Assembly: GCF_001011155.1 (NCBI RefSeq)
Contig: NZ_CP011479.1
Location: forward strand, 204,501 to 268,500
Direction: 5' to 3'
Length of the DNA stretch: 64,000 bases
From: Hoeflea sp. IMCC20628
GTDB lineage: Bacteria > Pseudomonadota > Alphaproteobacteria > Rhizobiales > Rhizobiaceae
Below the pieces are notes generated by a model. The model saw only the letters and a list, made by a program, of their open reading frames with translations, ran no database searches and was not told the DNA's origin. The stretch's first letter is position 1. The number at the start of each line of letters is the position of its first letter. Shown here in pieces: positions 55,145 through 64,000 of the stretch. The translations under genes were made by a program, and so were the position numbers.

Positions 55145-56245
55145 TCAGGCGTCGAGCGCGCGGCAGTCCTGCGGACGCCAGCCGATTTCGATCATTTCGC
55201 CGGGTTTGAGCCGGCGCTGATCCGGCGCGTTGCGGGTCTTGACGATGAAATCTTCCTTACCGGCAACCCTGAGACGGGTGCGATAAATGTCACCCATATA
55301 GATGAATTCCAGCACTTCGGCCTTGAGCGTATGGGCGTCGGGCAGAAGCCTTTCGCGGTTGAACTCGACCCGCTCGGGGCGGATTGAGACCAGTGTCCGG
55401 TCGCCGACATTGCTGACATTGACGGGGACGGTATCGATGAGGTCGCCATTGTCGAGGCGCACGAGCGCACTGTCCTTGTCGATCTTCTCGACCTTGCCCA
55501 TCAGCGTGTTGTTTTCGCCGATGAACTGGGCCACGAAGCTGTTTTGCGGCTGTTCGTAGAGTTCGTCCGGCGGCGCCAGCTGCTGGATGCGGCCATCCTC
55601 AAAGACTGCGACCCGGTCCGACATGGTCAGCGCCTCGGTCTGGTCGTGGGTGACATAGACCACTGTGATGCCGAGATTGTCGGAAATGTGCTTGATTTCG
55701 AACTGCATGTGTTCGCGCAACTGCTTGTCGAGCGCGCCGAGGGGTTCATCCATCAGCACCAGTTCGGCTTCGAACACCAGTGCGCGGGCCAGAGCGATGC
55801 GTTGCTGCTGGCCGCCTGACAACTGCGCCGGTCGACGACCACCAAAATCGCCCATCTGCACCATGTCGAGCGCGCGCTGAACTTTCTGCTCGCGCTCTGC
55901 CTTGCCGATCTTGCGCACTTCCAGCGGGAACGAGAGGTTCTCGGCCACGGTCATGTGCGGAAACAGGGCGTAATTCTGAAACACCATGCCGATGCCGCGC
56001 TTGTGCGGAGGGATGTTGTTGATCTCTTTGCCGCCCAGCCTGATTGCGCCGTTGGTGGCAGTCTCGAAGCCCGCAAGCATCATCAGGCAGGTGGTCTTGC
56101 CGGATCCCGACGGTCCAAGCATTGTGAGGAACTCGCCCCGGGCAATCGAAAGATTGAGATCCTTTACGACAAGGTTTTCCCCGTCATAGCTTTTCTGGAC
56201 GCCGTCGAATACGACGAAGCCGTCATCCGTGTTGGTTGAGACCAA
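55145..56245 (-). CDS. PotA-like ABC ATPase of the creatinase-linked importer
   Basis: A 366-residue ATPase. Walker A is GPSGSGKT at 44-51, the Q-loop MVFQNYALFPHM, the signature LSGGQQQRIALARAL and Walker B LVLMDEPLGALD. A TOBE domain follows from about residue 280. It is the first gene of the leftward operon leading to creatinase, with the promoter expected in the 365-bp region upstream. Confidence 0.92.
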   Translation of the reverse strand: MVSTNTDDGFVVFDGVQKSYDGENLVVKDLNLSIARGEFLTMLGPSGSGKTTCLMMLAGFETATNGAIRLGGKEINNIPPHKRGIGMVFQNYALFPHMTVAENLSFPLEVRKIGKAEREQKVQRALDMVQMGDFGGRRPAQLSGGQQQRIALARALVFEAELVLMDEPLGALDKQLREHMQFEIKHISDNLGITVVYVTHDQTEALTMSDRVAVFEDGRIQQLAPPDELYEQPQNSFVAQFIGENNTLMGKVEKIDKDSALVRLDNGDLIDTVPVNVSNVGDRTLVSIRPERVEFNRERLLPDAHTLKAEVLEFIYMGDIYRTRLRVAGKEDFIVKTRNAPDQRRLKPGEMIEIGWRPQDCRALDA

Positions 56246-56610
56246 AACACGCTCCTAATTGCTACGGGCTGTTGCGCCCTTCCCCTATTGATGGTCCGAC
56301 AATTGATTTGCCGGTTGCCATCCTGTCGATATGTCAACGGATATAATGGTTGCAGATACAGGCTCAGCTGTCCACCCACACAAGGCATATGAATTGGCGA
56401 GCTGTAAACGGGCAGCAACGCCTAAGTTGTACGTTCCGTTATGACTTATGATTACTACTAATAAGGCCGTTGTACAAATAGAATGATGTGTGCCTTCGTC
56501 AGAAGGACATGGCATGCCGAACGATAACGACCGGTGATACGAGGCTTATATGATTTTGTTTTTGAGAATATTCACGGCATGGTTGAATCTTGCGAGTCTT
56601 TGGAAGCAGC
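56246..56610. other. 365-bp intergenic region upstream of the creatinase-linked importer
   Basis: It is lower in GC than its neighbours, with no ORF or RNA gene that I can support. Two direct copies of GTTGTAC lie at 56426-56432 and 56469-56475, 43 bp apart. A TTGACA box reads leftward at 56332-56337, but no convincing -10 follows at 17 bp. It should hold the promoter of the importer operon. Confidence 0.5.
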
Positions 56611-58131
56611 TCAGGAAGCCAGATAGTCTGCAAGAACGGTCCGAGTCGGGCTGTTCTGGAGGCGCTGCAATGCTGCGGCGAAGGCCTGTTTGAATTCAGG
56701 CGCATCGGTGAGTGGGCCAAAAATGTCCGGCATTGCCAGAAACTCGAGGGGATTGCTTTGTGCGGCCAGCGCGCGTTCGCGCAAGCGTGCAGCGTTCGGG
56801 TCATCAAGCTTGATTGCTTCGCCGTCATCGCGGAAGCCCGCACAATAATGCGCCCAGAGAGCGACTTCGAGCGCCAGTCCGCTGATGGATTGGCCTTCCG
56901 ATAGCCTTGCGCCGATGGTCGGCAGGATGAATTTGGGCTGACGATTGGAGCCGTCCAGACAAAGCCGCGGGATGGTGTCGCCGAGCGCAGAGTTTGAAAA
57001 CCGCTTGGATACCACCGCAATGTAGTCAGTCAGACTGACGCCTTCGATGGCGGGCACCGTCGGCAGGACTTCCTCGACAGTGAGTTTGTTGAGAAAACCG
57101 GCGATCAGCGGATCGGCCATGGCGTCGTGGACAAAGTGATGGCCGAGCAAAGCCGAGGAATAGGCAATGGCTGCGTGACCACCATTGAGGATCCGCAATT
57201 TCATCAGCTCGTAGGGTGCGACGTCGGCGACGAACTCTACGCCAACCTTTTCAAGCGACGGCCGCCCTTGCGGGAAACTGTCTTCCATCACCCATTGCCG
57301 GAATGGTTCGCAGACGACGGGTGCTGCGTCCTCAATTCCAAACTGGCTGCGGACCAGGTCGATTTCGCGGGGGCCTGTCGCGGGCGTGATGCAGTCCACC
57401 ATTGAATTGGGGAAGGCGACATTCGTTTCTATCCATGCAGCAAGTTGTGGATCGATTAACTGGGCCAGACCCAGAACCGTGGCGCGGGCGACATGGCCGT
57501 TTTCAGGAAGATTGTCGCAGGACATGACCGTAAACGGGGCGATGCCCTGGTCACGCCGGGCCTTGAGTGCGGCGATAATCGCGCCAAAGACAGTCTGGGG
57601 AGAATTGCCCATGCCTGCGTCACGGATGACAGCCGGATGGGTCGGATCAAATCCGCCGGTCTCGGCGCTGAGGAAATAGCCGCCTTCAGTCACCGTCAGC
57701 GACACAATCCGGATTTGCGGATCCTGCATCGCCGCGATCAACGCATCGGGATCGACGGCAATGAAATTGATCATCGACCCGATGACGCTGGCCCGGAAGC
57801 CTTCCGGGTTGAGCTCGACGATGGTGGTCAGCCAGTCCTGGGGGGCAAGCTTGTCGCGCATGGCCTGGTCAAAATGCATCATGCCGGCGCCGACGATGGC
57901 CCAATCATGGTCTTGGCCAAGCTCGAACAGGCGATGGAAATAGCTGGCCTGATGGGCGCGGTGAAAATTGCCGACGCCGACATGCAAAACGCCGGCGGTC
58001 AAGGCCTTGCGGTCATAGCCGGGGGTGCTCACAGCCTCGGGCAGGTTTGCCAAGGCATCGTTGCACAATCGCTGTGCCGAAATATTGTCATGGGGCTGTG
58101 GCGGGTTTGAGTCGGGCATCAGTTCATCCAA
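56611..58131 (-). CDS. mtlK: Mannitol 2-dehydrogenase
   Basis: A 506-residue polyol-specific long-chain dehydrogenase that oxidises mannitol (and usually arabinitol or sorbitol) to the ketose with NAD+. The N-terminal GVLHVGVGNFHRAHQ is the cofactor-binding block. Lys311, Asn316 and His319 in KLRILNGGH match the catalytic trio of Pseudomonas mannitol dehydrogenase. ATG 58131 overlaps the preceding gene by 13 bases; ATG 58119 (TGATG overlap) is equally plausible. The N-terminus is about 35 residues longer than in Rhodobacter MtlK. Last gene of the polyol operon. Confidence 0.93.
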   Translation of the reverse strand: MDELMPDSNPPQPHDNISAQRLCNDALANLPEAVSTPGYDRKALTAGVLHVGVGNFHRAHQASYFHRLFELGQDHDWAIVGAGMMHFDQAMRDKLAPQDWLTTIVELNPEGFRASVIGSMINFIAVDPDALIAAMQDPQIRIVSLTVTEGGYFLSAETGGFDPTHPAVIRDAGMGNSPQTVFGAIIAALKARRDQGIAPFTVMSCDNLPENGHVARATVLGLAQLIDPQLAAWIETNVAFPNSMVDCITPATGPREIDLVRSQFGIEDAAPVVCEPFRQWVMEDSFPQGRPSLEKVGVEFVADVAPYELMKLRILNGGHAAIAYSSALLGHHFVHDAMADPLIAGFLNKLTVEEVLPTVPAIEGVSLTDYIAVVSKRFSNSALGDTIPRLCLDGSNRQPKFILPTIGARLSEGQSISGLALEVALWAHYCAGFRDDGEAIKLDDPNAARLRERALAAQSNPLEFLAMPDIFGPLTDAPEFKQAFAAALQRLQNSPTRTVLADYLAS

Positions 58132-58892
58132 TTCCCGCCATCGACATTGTATGTCTGGGCGACGATGTAGGCGGCATCTGGTGTTGCGAGAAAGACGGCC
58201 ATGCCGGTGAGATCATCGGCGGTGCCCATGCGGCCAAAAGGCACCGCATCGCCGACAAGCCGCTTCTTTTCACCGGGCGCTAGGTTTTCATGGCGGGCGA
58301 ACAGCGCGTCGACGCCGTCCCAATGTTCGCCATCAACCACGCCGGGAGCAATCGCGTTGACGTTGATGCCGTGCTTGATCAGATCAAGGCCAGCGGATTG
58401 GGTGAGGCTGATCACGGCGGCCTTGGTGGCACAGTAAACCCCGACAAGAGCCTCGCCGCGTCGTCCCGCCTGGCTTGCCATATTTATGATCTTGCCGCCC
58501 TTGCCGTGGGCGATCATCGATTTGGCGACGGCTTGAAGCGTGAACAGCGTGCCGGCGACATTGATCGCAAACAGCCTGTCGAAACTGTCCCGTGTGATAT
58601 CGACGATCGGCGCCAGGTCGAACAGGGCGGCGTTGTTTATCAGGATATCGATTCCGCCGCTGCGTTCGGCTACGGTTTTCACAGCCGCATCGATGGAGGC
58701 CTGATCGGTGACATCGAGATGCACAGCGAAGGCCTGCTTGCCGATCCGGGCGGCAGTCTGTGTCGCCCGGTCAAAGTCGATGTCGGCAATGGCTACCACG
58801 GCGCCTTCGGCAACATAGCGATCGGCAAAAGCCTCGCCAATGCCACGCGCGGCGCCGGTGATCATCGCCGTCTTGCCTGCAAGGCGTTGCAT
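58119..58892 (-). CDS. smoS: Sorbitol dehydrogenase, short-chain type
   Basis: A 257-residue short-chain dehydrogenase that oxidises sorbitol or galactitol with NAD+. The cofactor motif is TGAARGIGEA at about residue 12, NNAA at 86-89 and the catalytic Ser140, Tyr153 and Lys157 (GVYCATKAA). The end YNVDGGNWMN matches polyol dehydrogenases SmoS/PolS. Its ATG overlaps the ATPase stop by one base. Position between the importer genes and mtlK is the standard smo layout. Confidence 0.9.
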   Translation of the reverse strand: MQRLAGKTAMITGAARGIGEAFADRYVAEGAVVAIADIDFDRATQTAARIGKQAFAVHLDVTDQASIDAAVKTVAERSGGIDILINNAALFDLAPIVDITRDSFDRLFAINVAGTLFTLQAVAKSMIAHGKGGKIINMASQAGRRGEALVGVYCATKAAVISLTQSAGLDLIKHGINVNAIAPGVVDGEHWDGVDALFARHENLAPGEKKRLVGDAVPFGRMGTADDLTGMAVFLATPDAAYIVAQTYNVDGGNWMN

Positions 58893-59890
58893 CAGATCGC
58901 CATGCCGGCTGCGTCAAATTTGTAGATTTTTGACGGATCAGGAGACAGGTAGACAGTATCACCATGATGGATGTCGACTTCGCCATCAGCGCGGACGGTC
59001 ATCGGTTCAAAGCCGTCAACGGCGACCCGCAGGAAGGTGTCGGAGCCCAGATGCTCGGAGACCCCGACCTTGCCCTTCCACAGACCCTCGGTCTTGGAAA
59101 CGGTGACATGTTCCGGGCGAACGCCAATCGTCTTGGCGCCATGGGCTTCGGCATCCTTGCCCTCGATGAAATTCATCTTTGGTGAGCCGATGAAACTGGC
59201 GACAAACAGATTGGCCGGGGACCGGTAAAGTTCCAGCGGTGATCCGACCTGCTCGATGTAGCCAGCTCTGAGCACCACGATCTTGTCAGCCATGGTCATG
59301 GCTTCGACCTGGTCATGGGTGACGTAGATCATCGTGGTCTTGAGGCTGTTGTGGAGTTCGCTGATCTCGAGCCGCATGTTGACGCGCAGGGCTGCATCGA
59401 GATTGGAAAGCGGTTCGTCGAACAAAAAGGCATCGGGCTCGCGGACAATCGCCCGCCCAATCGCCACGCGCTGCCGCTGGCCACCCGAGAGCTGACCAGG
59501 CCGGCGCTCGAGATAGTCGGTGAGATTGAGCACGGAGGCTGCGTCTTCCACCTTCTTGTCTGCCGCGGCCTTGTCGAGCCCGGCCATTTTCAGCGGGAAG
59601 CCGATATTCTTGCGCACCGACATATGCGGATAAAGCGCATAGGACTGAAACACCATGGCAAGGCCGCGTTTGGCCGGCGGGATGTGGGTGGCGTCGTTGC
59701 CGTTGATCTCGATGGCGCCGCCGGAGACGTCTTCGAGTCCGGCGATCAGGCGCAGCAGCGTTGACTTGCCACAACCGGACGGGCCGACAAACACCACAAA
59801 TTCACCGTCGTTGATTTCCAGGTCTAGCGGCGGGATCACCTGGGTGGTGCCGAAGCTCTTGGTAACTTTCTTGAGTGCGATATGTCCCAT
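58892..59890 (-). CDS. smoK: Polyol ABC importer ATPase
   Basis: A 332-residue MalK/UgpC-type ATPase. Walker A is GPSGCGKS at 36-43, signature [15 protein letters not shown], Walker [14 protein letters not shown], and [13 protein letters not shown] the switch region. A C-terminal MalK-like regulatory domain covers about 240-332. It starts ten bases after the permease stop. Confidence 0.93.
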   Translation of the reverse strand: MGHIALKKVTKSFGTTQVIPPLDLEINDGEFVVFVGPSGCGKSTLLRLIAGLEDVSGGAIEINGNDATHIPPAKRGLAMVFQSYALYPHMSVRKNIGFPLKMAGLDKAAADKKVEDAASVLNLTDYLERRPGQLSGGQRQRVAIGRAIVREPDAFLFDEPLSNLDAALRVNMRLEISELHNSLKTTMIYVTHDQVEAMTMADKIVVLRAGYIEQVGSPLELYRSPANLFVASFIGSPKMNFIEGKDAEAHGAKTIGVRPEHVTVSKTEGLWKGKVGVSEHLGSDTFLRVAVDGFEPMTVRADGEVDIHHGDTVYLSPDPSKIYKFDAAGMAI

Positions 59891-59900
59891 GGTTGTTTTC

Positions 59901-60731
59901 CTATTTCACCGCGCCGAAGGTCAGGCCGCGGACGAGTTGTTTCTGGCTGAACCAACCGAGAATGAGGATGGGTGCGATCGCCATTGTCGATGCCGCCGAC
60001 AGCTTGGCGTAAAACAGGCCTTCCGGGCTCGAGTAGCTGGCGATGAATGCGGTCAGCGGCGCTGCTTTTGCAGCCGTCAGATTGAGGGTCCAGAAGGCTT
60101 CGTTCCAGGCCAGAATGACATTGAGCAGCAGGGTCGAAGCAATGCCGGGAACCGCCATCGGGGTCAGGACATAGATGATCTCCGACCAGAGCGCCGCCCC
60201 GTCCATGCGCGCAGCCTCAAGAATGTCGACCGGAATTTCCTTGAAGTAGGTGTAGAGCATCCAGACGATGATCGGCAGGTTGATCAGCGTCAGCACGATT
60301 ACCAGCCCCAGACGCGAGTCGAGCAGTCCGGTGTCGCGGAACATCAGGTAGATAGGGATCAGGACGCCAACCGGTGGCAGCATCTTGGTCGACAGCATCC
60401 ACATCAGGATGTCCTTGGTCCACTTGCCGGGCACAAATGCCATCGACCAGGCAGCCGGGATGGCAATCAGCAGGCCGAGCAGGGTGGAGCCCAGCGAGAT
60501 GATCACCGAATTGGCGAAGTGAAGGCCGTAATTCGACCGTGAGTTCACCTCGGTGTAGTTTTCCGTGGTCCAGTCAAAAAAGAACAAGGACGGTGGGGAC
60601 GCGATGGCCTCGGCTTCGGTCTTGAAGCTGGTCAGGAACGTCCACAGGATGGGAAAGAAGATTGCAATACCGATCGACCAGGCGAGAAGCGTGACGAAGA
60701 GTTTGCGTCGGGTGGAAACAGCGCGCGCCAT
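59901..60731 (-). CDS. smoG: Polyol ABC importer permease
   Basis: A 276-residue MalG-type inner-membrane permease with six segments. The EAA loop is [21 protein letters not shown]. It starts four bases after the partner permease stop. Pairs with the SmoF-like protein as the channel for sorbitol/mannitol. Confidence 0.92.
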   Translation of the reverse strand: MARAVSTRRKLFVTLLAWSIGIAIFFPILWTFLTSFKTEAEAIASPPSLFFFDWTTENYTEVNSRSNYGLHFANSVIISLGSTLLGLLIAIPAAWSMAFVPGKWTKDILMWMLSTKMLPPVGVLIPIYLMFRDTGLLDSRLGLVIVLTLINLPIIVWMLYTYFKEIPVDILEAARMDGAALWSEIIYVLTPMAVPGIASTLLLNVILAWNEAFWTLNLTAAKAAPLTAFIASYSSPEGLFYAKLSAASTMAIAPILILGWFSQKQLVRGLTFGAVK

Positions 60732-60735
60732 GGTC

Positions 60736-61608
60736 TCAAGCGTCCAGGTTCTTGCCGATCATCCGCATCAGGAAGATCGCGACAATGTTGGCGAGAATGA
60801 CAGCAACGATGCCGCCGGCGGAACCGCCACCCACGTCAAACTGCAACAGGGATTGCACATAGACGAGATAGGTGAGGTTGGTGGTCGCCGTGCCAGGACC
60901 ACCATTGGTGGTGACCAGTATTTCGGCGAAAATGGAGAGCAGGAAAATCGTCTGGATCAGGATCACGACTGTGATCGCCCGGCCCAGATGCGGCAGCATG
61001 ATGTAGGTGAATCGGTTGACGGGCCCGGCGCCGTCGATTTCCGCGGCTTCGAGTTGTTCCTGGTCCAGTGACTGCAATGCAGTGAGCAGGATCAGGGTTG
61101 CGAACGGCAGCCATTGCCAGGATACGATGAGAATGATCGAGGCCAGCGGCGCGTGACTGAGGAAGTCAAACGGTTCGAGCCCGACCGCTGAGGCCAGATA
61201 GGCGAAAAGCCCGTTGACCGGGTTCATGAACATGTTCTTCCACACCAACGCAGATACGGTCGGCATGACAAAAAACGGCGCGATCACCAGAATACGGACA
61301 ATTCCCTGTCCGAAGAACGGCTGATCCAGCAGCAGTCCCAGCAAGATGCCGCCGACAACAGTGATCAACAACACCCCGAGCACCAGAATGAGCGTGTTGC
61401 CCATCGCATCGAAAAAGGCCGGATCGGTCAGAAAATAGCGGTAGTTGTCGAACCCGGCCCAGGCTTCGGTTCCAGGCGACAGCAGATTGTATCGCAGGAA
61501 CGAGAAGTAGATAGTCATGGACAGTGGGACGATCATCCAACCCAGCAGCAAAATCACTGCGGGGGACATCATCAAGCGTGCTGCACTGCGTGAGTGGGCG
61601 GTCGCCAT
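60736..61608 (-). CDS. smoF: Polyol ABC importer permease
   Basis: A 290-residue MalF-type inner-membrane permease. The EAA loop is LEAAEIDGAGPVNRFTYIML. AAGGAA lies seven bases before ATG 61608. It follows the binding-protein gene after a 10-bp hairpin. Confidence 0.92.
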   Translation of the reverse strand: MATAHSRSAARLMMSPAVILLLGWMIVPLSMTIYFSFLRYNLLSPGTEAWAGFDNYRYFLTDPAFFDAMGNTLILVLGVLLITVVGGILLGLLLDQPFFGQGIVRILVIAPFFVMPTVSALVWKNMFMNPVNGLFAYLASAVGLEPFDFLSHAPLASIILIVSWQWLPFATLILLTALQSLDQEQLEAAEIDGAGPVNRFTYIMLPHLGRAITVVILIQTIFLLSIFAEILVTTNGGPGTATTNLTYLVYVQSLLQFDVGGGSAGGIVAVILANIVAIFLMRMIGKNLDA

Positions 61609-61653
61609 AGCTCAGTTCCTTGACGGGACGGGGACAGATCGGGAGTAGAGAGA

Positions 61654-61685
61654 CGGGAGCCGGCCCGGGAAGGTTCCGGCTCCCG
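61654..61685 (-). terminator. Intercistronic hairpin after smoE
   Basis: CGGGAGCCGG at 61654-61663 pairs with CCGGCTCCCG at 61676-61685 around a 12-base loop, just after the binding-protein stop. No U-run; likely favours binding-protein expression over the permeases. Confidence 0.7.
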
Positions 61686-61700
61686 ATGTGGACGGAAACC

Positions 61701-63011
61701 CTACTTGGGGTAGCCGGCCTTTTGCATTTCACGGGTGGTCAGTGCCTGCGCATTGGCCAGTGCGTCATCAATCGATGTCGTTCCGGCAAGGGCTGCAGAG
61801 AATTGCTGGCCAACAGCTGTGGCAATGCCCTGAAACTCGGGAATTGCAACAAACTGGACGCCGACATAAGGCACTTCGTCAACCGTCGGGTTCTGCGGAT
61901 CGGCAGCATTGATGCTGTCGAGTGTCATCTTGGCGAAGGGAACCTTGGCATATTCAGGGTTCTCATAGAGCGAAGTCCGTGTGCCCGGAGGAACGTTAGC
62001 CCAGCCTTCCTTCTCGGCGACCAGTGCCAGATACTCTTTCGACGTTGCCCATTCGACGAATTTCTTCGCGGACTCTGCCTTTTGAGTGCCGGCAGGGATG
62101 CCAAGCGACCATGCCCAGAGCCAGTTGCCGCGCTTGCCCAGACCATTGTCCGGTGCCAGGGCGAAGCCGACCTTGTCGGCAACCTGGGAGTCTGTCGGAT
62201 TGGTGACAAAGGATGCCGCCACGGTGGCGTCGATCCACATGCCGCACTTGCCGGTCTGGAACAGGGAAAGGTTCTCGTTGAAGCCGTTGTTGGCCGCACC
62301 GGGAGGTCCTGATTCATTCATCATCTCGATGTAGAATGTCAGGGCTTCCTTCCACTCAGGGCTGTCGAACTGGGCGTTCCAGTCCATGTCAAACCACTTG
62401 GCGCCGAATGAATTGGCGGTGGCGGTCAGAAACGCCATGTTCTCGCCCCAGCCGGCCTTGCCGCGCAGGCAGATGCCGTAAATGCCGGCATCCTTGTCGG
62501 TCATGGCAGCTGCAGCTTCACGGATGAACGTCCAGGTGGGTGCATCCGGCATTTCCATGCCGGCTTTTTCCATCAGGTCGCTGCGGTACATCACCATCGA
62601 TGATTCACCGTAGAACGGCGCCGCATAAAGCTCACCGTCGACCGTCAGTCCGCCGCGGATGGCGGGCAGAAGATCGTCAATATCATAGGCTGCAGGCAGA
62701 TCGTTGAGTGAAACGAGCCAGCCCTGCTTGCCCCAGATAGGCACTTCATAGGTGCCGATGGTCATTACGTCATATTGGCCGCCCTTGGTGGCGATGTCGG
62801 TGGTGACGCGCTGACGCAGGATGTTTTCTTCCAGCGTTACCCATTCCAGTTCGATGTCCGGGTTTTTTGCCGTGAAATCGTCGGATAGTTTCTGCATCCG
62901 GATCATATCGCCATTGTTGACCATGGCGATCGTCAGCCTCTCAGCAAGCGCAGCCGTGCTAAGCATCGACAACGCCGACGCGCACAAAAGCGCGTTTGCA
63001 AATCTTTTCAT
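61701..63011 (-). CDS. smoE: Polyol-binding periplasmic protein
   Basis: A 436-residue exported solute-binding protein of the sugar type. The signal peptide ends ALA before ERLTIAMVNNGDMIRMQ. NPDIELEWVTLEENILRQRVTTDIA and GTYEVPIWGKQGWL are typical of SmoE-like sorbitol/mannitol binders. ATG 63011 is chosen because GGAGGA stands five bases upstream; a longer reading to 63047 has no such site. First gene of the operon. Confidence 0.92.
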   Translation of the reverse strand: MKRFANALLCASALSMLSTAALAERLTIAMVNNGDMIRMQKLSDDFTAKNPDIELEWVTLEENILRQRVTTDIATKGGQYDVMTIGTYEVPIWGKQGWLVSLNDLPAAYDIDDLLPAIRGGLTVDGELYAAPFYGESSMVMYRSDLMEKAGMEMPDAPTWTFIREAAAAMTDKDAGIYGICLRGKAGWGENMAFLTATANSFGAKWFDMDWNAQFDSPEWKEALTFYIEMMNESGPPGAANNGFNENLSLFQTGKCGMWIDATVAASFVTNPTDSQVADKVGFALAPDNGLGKRGNWLWAWSLGIPAGTQKAESAKKFVEWATSKEYLALVAEKEGWANVPPGTRTSLYENPEYAKVPFAKMTLDSINAADPQNPTVDEVPYVGVQFVAIPEFQGIATAVGQQFSAALAGTTSIDDALANAQALTTREMQKAGYPK

Positions 63012-63161
63012 GAATTCCTCCCAAAGCCCGACATGGGCAAATGCCAATTAGACGGGCAAATATTCGCCCAACTACAGATTCGAGTCAAGGCAGATTCTAT
63101 GCTGCACCTGCACAAAGACCGGCCACATTTGAGAATAATTATATATTTTCAGTAGTTTGTA

Positions 63162-63191
63162 TGAACAATATTTTGCTCAATGATTGAGCAA
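63162..63191. promoter_or_regulatory. Candidate SorC-type operator upstream of smoE
   Basis: Three TTGnTCA-type half-sites occur together: TGAACAA-N4-TTGCTCA at 63162-63179 (one mismatch) and the perfect repeat TTGCTCAAT-G-ATTGAGCAA at 63173-63191. The second overlaps the last codons of the regulator gene. Half-sites of this kind suit a SorC/DeoR-type tetramer. Binding inferred. Confidence 0.45.
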
Positions 63192-64000
63192 TTGTTCTGC
63201 TGTAGCTTCGTCCGTGATCAATCCATTGATCAGATTTCCCCGCATTGCTGCGAGAATTGCCTCGGACTTGATTGTCCCCACGGCAATGGCAATGACCGGC
63301 TTTGACGGCGAAATCTGCAGCACGGCGCTGGCCACCCGGTCATTGGTCAGACCGTCGATCAGCTTGCCGTTGCGGTCGAACACCCAGGATGTGATCTCTC
63401 CGATGCCGCCGGCCTTGCGCATGGCGCGCATCTCTTCGCGGCTGACAAACCCGTCTATGAGCAACGGCGCATTGTCGCCAATATTGCCGATTCCGACAAA
63501 GGTGATGTCGGCCTGCCGGGCCAGTTCGAGAATGTTGTGAACAGCCTCCTGCTGTTGCAGCAGCTGCTTTTCCTCCATGGAACGGGCGAACACCGGCAAC
63601 GGCATCGGGTAATGCCGGGCGTTGACCCGGTCGGCCATGCGGATAACCACGTTGTAAGGCGTAGCGGCTCCATCCGACATCATGTTGCCGAGCAACGAGA
63701 CAATCCGGTGTTGCGGGCAATCCATCTTGGGCAATTGCTCGACACAGGCCCGCAGCGCGCGGCCCGTGCCCAGGGCAATGATTTTCGGGTGATCCGATTT
63801 GAGGATGCGCTCGATTTCGCTGGCGGCCAGTTGGGCCACTCCGGTCAGTGCCGCCGGCGCATCAGGATCGGTCGGCGCCACCTCGCAGGTGATCAGGCCG
63901 AATTTTTTGGTCAGGCGGTGAGCCAGTTCCATGCAGTTGGCAATCGGATGGTCAAGCCTGACCTTGACCAGCTTTTCACTGACGGCAAGTGACACCAGTC
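63177..64000 (-). CDS. smoC: SorC-family polyol operon regulator, 5' part missing
   Basis: The C-terminal 274 or so residues of a SorC-type sugar-responsive regulator; the reading frame stays open to the right edge, so the helix-turn-helix lies outside. The visible start VSEKLVKVRLDHPIANCMELA is the link after the DNA-binding domain. The effector domain shows IIALGTGRALRACVEQLP, FVGIGNIGDNAPL and VIAIAVGTIKSEAILAAMRG, typical of phosphosugar- or sugar-binding SorC proteins. It is the upstream neighbour of smoE on the same strand, as SmoC is in related bacteria. Confidence 0.85.
   Translation of the reverse strand, partial: LVSLAVSEKLVKVRLDHPIANCMELAHRLTKKFGLITCEVAPTDPDAPAALTGVAQLAASEIERILKSDHPKIIALGTGRALRACVEQLPKMDCPQHRIVSLLGNMMSDGAATPYNVVIRMADRVNARHYPMPLPVFARSMEEKQLLQQQEAVHNILELARQADITFVGIGNIGDNAPLLIDGFVSREEMRAMRKAGGIGEITSWVFDRNGKLIDGLTNDRVASAVLQISPSKPVIAIAVGTIKSEAILAAMRGNLINGLITDEATAEQLLNH

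Overview
The window is high-GC, densely packed chromosomal DNA from an alphaproteobacterium. The best fit is a rhizobial lineage (Hyphomicrobiales, Rhizobiaceae or Phyllobacteriaceae, Hoeflea-like). This rests on an oxyR/katG divergon, a sorbitol/mannitol smoEFGK-smoS-mtlK operon, many ABC importers with dedicated catabolic genes, and a tiny rhizobial-type membrane peptide. The species is an inference; no rRNA or tRNA gene is present to confirm it.

Layout. 0-3 kb: the truncated start of a membrane PAS-GGDEF protein, translationally coupled to a PstS-like periplasmic binding protein, then oxyR. 3-5.3 kb: katG. 5.4-9.3 kb: a glucosylglycerate operon (GH13 phosphorylase, HAD phosphatase, GT81 synthase). 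9.4-13.2 kb: an aldo/keto reductase and an enolase-superfamily enzyme, divergent from a MocR regulator. 13.4-20.4 kb: a spermidine/putrescine-type ABC importer followed by a GMC oxidoreductase and a PuuB-like FAD amine oxidase. 20.5-27.9 kb: a small secreted SPOR-like protein divergent from a 2113-residue exported protein with 19 cysteine-paired tandem modules. 28-36.8 kb: a Liv-type importer split around a GntR regulator, with two related aldo/keto reductases (one fused to a RidA-like domain), a TIGR04076-like protein and an NTF2-like protein. 36.8-41 kb: small membrane proteins, a glutamine amidotransferase, a small-molecule kinase, a methyltransferase and a MipA/OmpV porin. 41-48.6 kb: a betaine-type importer with a kinase and a dimethylglycine/sarcosine dehydrogenase-like enzyme. 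48.8-56.2 kb: a DeoR regulator, creatinase and a PotABCD-like importer. 56.6-64 kb: polyol uptake and oxidation with a SorC-type regulator cut by the right edge.

How it works together. Most of the window is uptake plus first catabolic steps for small osmolytes: glucosylglycerate, polyamine-like amines, betaine or choline derivatives, creatine and polyols. From 41 to 56 kb, creatine could be imported, split to sarcosine and urea by creatinase, and the methylamine oxidised by the FAD/GcvT-type dehydrogenase. Four ABC operons carry a strong hairpin directly after the binding-protein gene, which is expected to raise binding-protein mRNA over permease mRNA.

The least explained items are the giant tandem-repeat protein at 21507-27848 and the Liv importer cluster with the reductase-RidA fusion. 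There is no CRISPR array, prophage, insertion sequence or RNA gene that I can support.
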